Made by a program: the position numbers and the translations under genes. Positions 59,246 to 64,000 of a DNA stretch of 64,000 bases are shown here, one piece after another (the stretch's first letter is position 1; each line of letters begins with the position of its first letter). The notes under the pieces were generated by a model, which had not been told where the DNA came from, made no database searches, and saw nothing but the letters and a program-made list of their open reading frames with translations. Source of the DNA: CAVXEH01 sp963805305 (lineage in GTDB: Bacteria > Chloroflexota > Limnocylindria > QHBO01); the NCBI GenBank assembly GCA_963805305.1, contig CAWDTM010000008.1, forward strand, positions 372,001-436,000. Direction: 5' to 3'.

Positions 59246-60337
59246 ATGAAGACGCCCGAACCGCTCGCGCGGGCCTCCACGCTGCCTTCGCGCAACTACC
59301 TCGACGCGGAGCTCTACCGGCGCGAGGTCGAGCGGGTCTTCGGCCGAACCTGGCAGCTCGTCGCGCGCAGGGACGAGCTCGCGCGGCCGGGCGACTTCGT
59401 GCCGGTCACGGTGGTTGACGAGCCGATCGTCATCACCCGTGCGACCGACGGCCCGCTGCGCGCCTTCTACAACGTGTGCCGCCATCGCGCGGGGCAGGTG
59501 GCGCTCACCCGCGGCAACCGCAAGAGCCTGCAGTGCCGCTACCACGGCTGGACGTACGGCCTGGACGGGACCCTGCGCGCCTGCCCGGAGATGGAGGAGA
59601 CGGAGGACTTCCGCAAGGAGGACTTCGGCCTCGCCCCCGTTCGCGTGGACACGTGGGGCCCGTTCGTCTTCGTCTGCCTGGACCCGCAGGCGCCGAGCCT
59701 GGGCGAGGTGATGGGGGCCATCGGTCAGGAGGTCGCCGATGCGGGCTACGATGTCGACGCGATGCGCCTGGTGGAACGGCGCGAGTACGTCATCGAGTGC
59801 AACTGGAAGGTCTACGTCGACAACTACCTGGAGGGCTACCACCTCCCGATCGCGCACCCGCAGCTGTTCCGCGAGCTCGACTACGACGCCTACCGCGTCG
59901 AGGAGTTCCGCTATTACTCCAAGCAGCATGCGCCGATCCGGGAGCTGCGGCCCGGGGAGGAGCTGGGACGCGACCGGCGCTACCTGCGGATGCCCGGGCA
60001 GGAGGAGAGCGCGCTCTACTACTGGCTCTTCCCGAACACGATGTTCAACATCTACCAGGACAACATGAGCTCCAACGTGATCCTGCCGCTGGGTGTGGAC
60101 CGAACCCTCACGATCTTCGAGTGGTTCTTCGCCGATCCGGGGACGGGGCCGGGATGGGAGTCGATGCAGCAGACGATCGCCTTTTCCGACGAGATCCAGC
60201 AGGAGGACATCGTCATCTGCGAGCAGGTCCAGCGGGGGTTGCGGTCGCGCTCGTATGACACCGGCCGGTTCTCGGCCGCCCGTGAGAACGGCGTCTACCA
60301 CTTCCAGAACCTGGTCCGGGAGTTCCTCGGGGAGTAG
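59246..60337 (+). CDS. Rieske non-heme iron oxygenase, alpha subunit
   Basis: 363 residues. The Rieske [2Fe-2S] ligands are CRHRAG and CRYHGWTY. The catalytic iron region is VDNYLEGYHLPIAHP (two His), with Asp expected near the end (QQEDIVICEQVQ). The single-component layout matches the choline-monooxygenase/carnitine-oxygenase and phenylpropionate-dioxygenase-like group. No reductase is adjacent; the FNR/ferredoxin at 27.6 kb could serve. Substrate unknown. Confidence 0.92.
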   Translation: MKTPEPLARASTLPSRNYLDAELYRREVERVFGRTWQLVARRDELARPGDFVPVTVVDEPIVITRATDGPLRAFYNVCRHRAGQVALTRGNRKSLQCRYHGWTYGLDGTLRACPEMEETEDFRKEDFGLAPVRVDTWGPFVFVCLDPQAPSLGEVMGAIGQEVADAGYDVDAMRLVERREYVIECNWKVYVDNYLEGYHLPIAHPQLFRELDYDAYRVEEFRYYSKQHAPIRELRPGEELGRDRRYLRMPGQEESALYYWLFPNTMFNIYQDNMSSNVILPLGVDRTLTIFEWFFADPGTGPGWESMQQTIAFSDEIQQEDIVICEQVQRGLRSRSYDTGRFSAARENGVYHFQNLVREFLGE

Positions 60338-60391
60338 GGCGCGGGGTGGCTGGGTCCGCCTGGCCGCCGTCGATGCTCTAGGCATCGTTAC

Positions 60392-60417
60392 GACGATCGA
60401 ACGCCGGCTCGATCGTC
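60392..60417 (+). terminator. Inverted repeat after the Rieske gene
   Basis: GACGATCGA (60392-60400) and TCGATCGTC (60409-60417) are perfect 9-bp arms with an 8-nt loop, 55 nt after the stop. Possible terminator or operator. Confidence 0.5.
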
Positions 60418-60524
60418 ATTCCGCGGCTGCGAGCAGCAGCACGACAACCGGGGCGCCGATCTCGGTCCTTCGATGGTCGCAGCGCTGCCATGCGGAACCG
60501 CGGGCCTGCCGGAACGGGGGGCGC

Positions 60525-60530
60525 TACGCT
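60525..60530 (+). promoter_or_regulatory. Leaderless -10 for the amidase at 60538
   Basis: TACGCT, 7 nt before the ATG. Confidence 0.45.
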
Positions 60531-60537
60531 TCGCGGC

Positions 60538-61395
60538 ATGACCGAGCAGGCGTATCCCGTCCGTCGCGACGGCAGGCTGACCGTGGCCCTCGTCTCCGAG
60601 GTCTTCTGGGAGCCCGATGGCCCGGCCCGCCTGGAGGAGCGCCTGTCCGAGGCGGTCCGGCGGGGGGCGGACCTGGCGGTCCTGCCCGAGATGCCCCTGA
60701 ACGCCTGGCGTCCGGCCAGCCGCGAGGCGGTCGACGACGACGCCGAGACCGAGGGCGGGCCCCGGACCCGGGTGATGGCCGGTGCGGCGAATGGGGCGGG
60801 CATCGGCGTCGTGGGCGGCATCATCCACCGGGACCCGGCAACGGGCCGCCGGACCAGCCGGGCGCTCGTCTTCTCGCCGAACGGCGGCATCGTCGCCCGG
60901 TACGAGAAGCTGCACCTTCCCGAGGAGCCGGGCTTCTGGGAGACGAGCCACTACGAGCCGGGTGACGAGCCGCCCCATCGGATCGACGATTTCGGCGTGC
61001 CCTTCGGCGTCCAGGTCTGCTCCGACACCAACAGGCCCGAGGGAACGCACCTCCTCGGGGCCCAGGGCGCGATGGCGGTCCTCATCCCGAGGGCGAGCGA
61101 GGAGCGCACGTACCAGCGCTGGAAGACGGTCTTTCGCGCCAATGCGGTGACGAGCTGCCTGTACGTCCTCTCCGTGAACCGACCCTTCCCGGAGGCCGGC
61201 GTGGGGATCGGCGGACCGTCCGTCGCGGTGGATCCTGCCGGGGACGTGCTGCTGGAGACAACCGACACCGTCGGCCTCGTCACGCTGGACGGCGCGGTGG
61301 TGCGTCGCGCCCGGGCCGACTACCCCGGCCACCTCCCGGTGCGAGCACCGCTGTATGCCGATGCGTGGGCCGAGGTGGCCGGACGGGACGGGTAG
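60538..61395 (+). CDS. Carbon-nitrogen hydrolase (nitrilase superfamily)
   Basis: 285 residues. The triad is Glu in VLPEMPLNAW, Lys in YEKLHLPEE and Cys in VQVCSDTNRPEG. The order and spacing fit amidases or N-carbamoyl hydrolases. The ATG at 60538 was chosen for its leaderless -10 and family start; the frame is open further upstream. It is unrelated in detail to the NAD synthetase glutaminase at 427. Confidence 0.87.
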   Translation: MTEQAYPVRRDGRLTVALVSEVFWEPDGPARLEERLSEAVRRGADLAVLPEMPLNAWRPASREAVDDDAETEGGPRTRVMAGAANGAGIGVVGGIIHRDPATGRRTSRALVFSPNGGIVARYEKLHLPEEPGFWETSHYEPGDEPPHRIDDFGVPFGVQVCSDTNRPEGTHLLGAQGAMAVLIPRASEERTYQRWKTVFRANAVTSCLYVLSVNRPFPEAGVGIGGPSVAVDPAGDVLLETTDTVGLVTLDGAVVRRARADYPGHLPVRAPLYADAWAEVAGRDG

Positions 61396-61407
61396 GGCGA
61401 GCCCTGC

Positions 61408-62121
61408 CTAGTTCGCGCTGAGCGAGAACTGGCCCTGGGCGATGAGGCTGTCGCCCTTGTAGATGCGCATCACGAACGTTCCGCCAGCGCCCCAGTCGCG
61501 CAGCAGGCTGTTCGTGCTCACCACGAAGCCGAAGTTCTTGGCGGTGGCGCTGACGTTGACGGGGTAGCGCGTCTGGACCGGCGTCTCTGTGCCGTCCTCC
61601 GCGACGCGGACCACCGTCTCATAGAGCTTCGAGACGCCAAAGGCCGCCTTGGCGGCGACGGCATGGGCGAAGTAGCTGTTCGGGCCGAAGGTGTCCGTCT
61701 TGCCGGTCACCTGCTTGGAGGAGTTGAGGCCCGTGCCGAAGCTGACCGTCGCGGGAAGGGCGGGCGTCGGCGACGCGCTCTCGACCGGGGCCCCCGACGG
61801 CGAGAAGACCGGAGCCGCGGACGGCGAGAAGCTTGGGACAGGGGAGGGCGTCGGGGAGCTCGACACCCCGACGGTCGGCTTCGTTGGATTCAGGGCCGAG
61901 AAGAACAGGCCAAGGACGATGGCCAGGACGATCGAGCCGACCGCGGCACCGATGGACAGGAGCGACGCCTGGTCCGTGGGGAAGGGCCGCTCGGGCTTGC
62001 CCACCGAGCGAGCCAGGCCCCGACGCAGCGAGAACCCGCAGTTCCGGCAGACCTGGGCCCAACCGGGATTCGGACGCCCGCAGTTCGGACAGTCGATGGT
62101 CTCGCCGAGGTCGTCGAGCAT
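61408..62121 (-). CDS. Zinc-ribbon, membrane-anchored protein with Ser/Pro linker
   Basis: 237 residues. The N-terminal zinc ribbon (IDCPNCGRPNPGW, CRNCGFSLRRG) is cytoplasmic by prediction. One membrane helix follows at about residues 53-76, then a Pro/Ser/Thr linker (SPTPSPVPSFSPS) and an extracytoplasmic beta-rich domain of about 110 residues. Function unknown. A small zinc-ribbon membrane protein is encoded just upstream. Confidence 0.75.
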   Translation of the reverse strand: MLDDLGETIDCPNCGRPNPGWAQVCRNCGFSLRRGLARSVGKPERPFPTDQASLLSIGAAVGSIVLAIVLGLFFSALNPTKPTVGVSSSPTPSPVPSFSPSAAPVFSPSGAPVESASPTPALPATVSFGTGLNSSKQVTGKTDTFGPNSYFAHAVAAKAAFGVSKLYETVVRVAEDGTETPVQTRYPVNVSATAKNFGFVVSTNSLLRDWGAGGTFVMRIYKGDSLIAQGQFSLSAN

Positions 62122-62335
62122 CAGGCCGGGTCATCCTCCGAGGATCGCCAGGACGAGGAGATCGCCACGACCGCCAGGTCGCCGCGACGATGGGTCAGCG
62201 CGCGTCAGCCTAGCATGCAGTGGGCCGCCGACGGTGAGAACGCCGACGGCCCGGTGGCCGTCCGCGCAACCGGTCGGCCGCGGCAGATCGTACGGCATTT
62301 GCGACGCTGCGGTCTCATCCGGCGCCGGGCCCCCG

Positions 62336-62566
62336 CTACCGTAGCGAGGCGATCACGACAAGGCCGATGAGGATGACCGTTGCTGCGACGAGCCCAAGCC
62401 GTACGACCCGGGACTGTCGAACCCACCAGTCGGATGCCCGCGAGAGCAGGACATACACGCCACGCGGCGCTTGCAGGTCGAAGCCGCAGCTGCTGCAGAA
62501 TGCCGCGCGAGCGGCGAGCGGCGCGCCGCACCGCGGGCAGGTTGGGCGGTCCTCCGGCTGGTCCAT
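62336..62566 (-). CDS. Small zinc-ribbon membrane protein
   Basis: 76 residues. CPRCGAPLAARAAFCSSCGFD is a zinc ribbon (written here over 21 residues as CPRC then CSSC). One C-terminal membrane helix runs from about residue 56 to 75. TATACC lies 9 nt before the ATG. Same plan as the larger neighbour, so the two may be related by duplication. The 214-bp gap between them has only an imperfect hairpin. Confidence 0.7.
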   Translation of the reverse strand: MDQPEDRPTCPRCGAPLAARAAFCSSCGFDLQAPRGVYVLLSRASDWWVRQSRVVRLGLVAATVILIGLVVIASLR

Positions 62567-62662
62567 CGCCACGAGGGTATACCCCGGCGCTTCGGGCCTG
62601 CTCGGTGTCCAAAGGGCTCGCCGCCGGCGCGGACGCGCCAGGCGGTCGGTTGCGACCAGGTA

Positions 62663-62749
62663 TGGTGCCGGAGGTGGGACTTGAACCCACACGAGCTTGC
62701 GCTCATCGGTGTTTGAGACCGACGCGTCTGCCGATTCCGCCACTCCGGC
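62663..62749 (-). tRNA. tRNA-Leu (anticodon CAA)
   Basis: Class II tRNA read on the minus strand. The acceptor stem GCCGGAG/CTCCGGC is perfect; the D-loop contains GGCAGACGC; the anticodon stem TCGGT/ACCGA encloses CTCAAAC, with anticodon CAA at 62713-62715. A long variable arm is followed by T-arm GTGGG-TTCAAGT-CCCAC, and the 3' CCA is encoded (62663-62665). Confidence 0.95.
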
Positions 62750-62764
62750 AGCGGGGGATGTGAT

Positions 62765-62770
62765 TATAGG
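62765..62770 (+). promoter_or_regulatory. Leaderless -10 for the sigma factor
   Basis: TATAGG, 6 nt before the ATG at 62777. Confidence 0.5.
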
Positions 62771-62776
62771 AAGCCG

Positions 62777-63388
62777 ATGGCGGAGCCAGATCGTTCCCAG
62801 CCTGTGACCCGGGCGCAGCCGCTCGACGATGAGGCCGCGGTTGTCGCCCGCGCGATCGCCGGCGACCGATCTGCATTCGCCCGCCTGGCGGAGCACTACC
62901 AGTCCGCCTGCTATGGCCTCGCGCTGCGGCTGACGGGCAATCCAGACGCCGCCTTCGACGCAACCCAGGACGCGCTGATCCACGCCTACGATGGGATTGG
63001 CGGCTATCGCGGCGGGATCTTCCGCTCCTGGCTGCTGCGGATTACCGCCAACGCGAGCTACGACATCCTGCGCCGGGCGCAGCGTCGCCCGACGACGACC
63101 CTGCCGAACCCCGAGGAAGGGGAGCGGGAGCTCGCCGACGCGGGCGCACCGAATCCCTACGAGTCGGCGCGGCGCGGCGAGCTGTACAAGCACCTCGAGA
63201 TCGCTCTGCGCGACCTTCCCGATGATCAGCGAGTCGCGGTGGTCCTGTGCGACGTCTACGGCATGGACTACGGGGAGGTGGCGAGCATGACCAGCTCGCC
63301 CATCGGGACGGTAAAGTCGCGAATCCACCGGGGGCGGTTGCGCCTGCGCGATCTCCTTGGTCCGCACCGGGAACTCTTCGAGCCCTGA
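62777..63388 (+). CDS. ECF-type RNA polymerase sigma factor
   Basis: 203 residues. Region 2 reads FARLAEHYQSACYGLALRLT and GNPDAAFDATQDALIHAYDG; region 4 reads LPDDQRVAVVLCDVYGMDYG and SPIGTVKSRIHRGRLRLRDL. The linker between them is short. It is followed after 14 nt by an anti-sigma gene. It probably directs an envelope or stress regulon. Confidence 0.93.
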   Translation: MAEPDRSQPVTRAQPLDDEAAVVARAIAGDRSAFARLAEHYQSACYGLALRLTGNPDAAFDATQDALIHAYDGIGGYRGGIFRSWLLRITANASYDILRRAQRRPTTTLPNPEEGERELADAGAPNPYESARRGELYKHLEIALRDLPDDQRVAVVLCDVYGMDYGEVASMTSSPIGTVKSRIHRGRLRLRDLLGPHRELFEP

Positions 63389-63402
63389 GGGCGTCTGAGC
63401 CG

Positions 63403-64000
63403 ATGACCATGCACCACGACCACCACCCAGGCGACGAGCGACTGGCGGCCTTCGCCGATGCCCTCGCCGATGAGCCCATGGACCGCGCACTCGCCGAGCA
63501 CGTGGCGGCCTGTGGTGCCTGCCGGGCCACCGTCGACGAGCTGCGCTCGCTGCAGACCGCGCTGGCCGAGCTGTCTGACATCGCCCCGCCGCGGCCGCTG
63601 CGGCTCGTACCTCCGGTGCTCGAGCCGGCCTCCGGAACGGGCTGGGTCTTCCTCCTGCGTCGGTTCACCGCGCCGGCCATGGCCCTCGCGGCGATCCTGA
63701 TCGTGGTGGGTGCGGTGGGCAGCGCCGCCCAGTTCGGGGCGACGGCGGCCAGCGGCGCCGCGCCCGCCGACATGCGTGGCGGTGCCGAGCAGATGCCGGC
63801 GGCCGCGTCGGCGGGTTACCCGGCATCGTCATCGGGGAATGACTACCAGGCGCTGACGCCCAGCGCCGCCGAGACGCCGGTTCCTGGGGCGGTGAGCGGT
63901 GGAGACACCCACAAGAGGCTCGATGTCGGGCAGACGAGCGGAGGGCCTGGATCGGGGGTGCCGTACGGCTGGCTCCTGGGCTTCGGCGTCGTGCTGCTCG
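63403..64000 (+). CDS. Zinc-finger anti-sigma factor, 5' part
   Basis: The frame is open to the window end, about 199 codons visible. A zf-HC2-type motif reads LAEHVAACGACRATVDEL (His-x3-Cys-x2-Cys). One membrane helix follows (about residues 91-112, PAMALAAILIVVGAVG), then a Pro/Ala/Ser-rich outer region and the start of a second hydrophobic segment at the window edge. The first residues are His-rich (HHDHH). It probably inhibits the sigma factor encoded just upstream. Confidence 0.8.
   Translation, partial: MTMHHDHHPGDERLAAFADALADEPMDRALAEHVAACGACRATVDELRSLQTALAELSDIAPPRPLRLVPPVLEPASGTGWVFLLRRFTAPAMALAAILIVVGAVGSAAQFGATAASGAAPADMRGGAEQMPAAASAGYPASSSGNDYQALTPSAAETPVPGAVSGGDTHKRLDVGQTSGGPGSGVPYGWLLGFGVVLL

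Noticed and set aside
62222..62252. Hairpin between the two zinc-ribbon genes
   Set aside because: The stem has a mismatch and overlaps a direct CGCCGACGG repeat, so it is too weak to call a terminator.

Overview
The window comes from a high-GC (about 70%) bacterium with frequent GTG starts, lipobox lipoproteins with Pro/Ser/Thr-rich linkers, and HrcA/CIRCE control of groESL. It also has a GatCAB amidotransferase and many genes read from leaderless promoters (a TAnnnT hexamer 6-12 nt before the start codon). This gene set best fits a soil or freshwater Chloroflexota lineage (Ellin6529/Limnocylindria-like). That placement is an inference from gene content, not from a marker phylogeny. No IS element, phage, CRISPR array or rRNA was seen; there is one tRNA (Leu-CAA).

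Layout. 0-3.7 kb: tail of a peptide ABC ATPase, a glutamine-dependent NAD synthetase split into two overlapping genes, ssb, and a secreted protein. 3.7-7.1 kb (minus): an NfnAB/SudAB-like flavoprotein pair and a ferredoxin-NADP reductase. 7.1-12.2 kb: metG with a degenerate HIGH motif, tatD with an apparent CTG start, and groES-groEL behind a TTGACA promoter and CIRCE. 12.2-22.4 kb: a PAP2-like membrane protein, methyltransferase, nitroreductase, GyrI-like protein, WYL regulator, pcrA, two DinB-like paralogues and ligA. 22.4-35.9 kb: an MFS transporter, hydrolases, gatC-gatA-HIT, a VIT-family protein, ferredoxin plus a second FNR, a DUF1684 protein, an aminotransferase, and gatB plus a methyltransferase. 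36-44 kb: two metallopeptidases around a HisN-like phosphatase, MarR, DinB-like genes (one broken), hydrolases and an ArsR-SRPBCC pair with a palindromic operator.

44.1-52 kb is the most unusual part. It holds one response regulator, two membrane histidine kinases with complementary defects, an orphan DctP-like lipoprotein and a secreted beta-helix protein. One kinase keeps the H-box histidine but has lost the ATP-binding boxes. The other keeps the ATPase boxes but has Leu in place of the histidine. The cassette lies between what looks like a 5' remnant of a dnaE-like gene (44.1 kb) and the intact dnaE (52.1 kb). Together the two kinases could form one working kinase in trans.

52-64 kb: dnaE, a winged-helix protein, a polar amino-acid ABC transporter, a Rieske oxygenase, a nitrilase-family amidase, two zinc-ribbon membrane proteins, tRNA-Leu, and an ECF sigma factor followed by a truncated zinc-finger anti-sigma gene.
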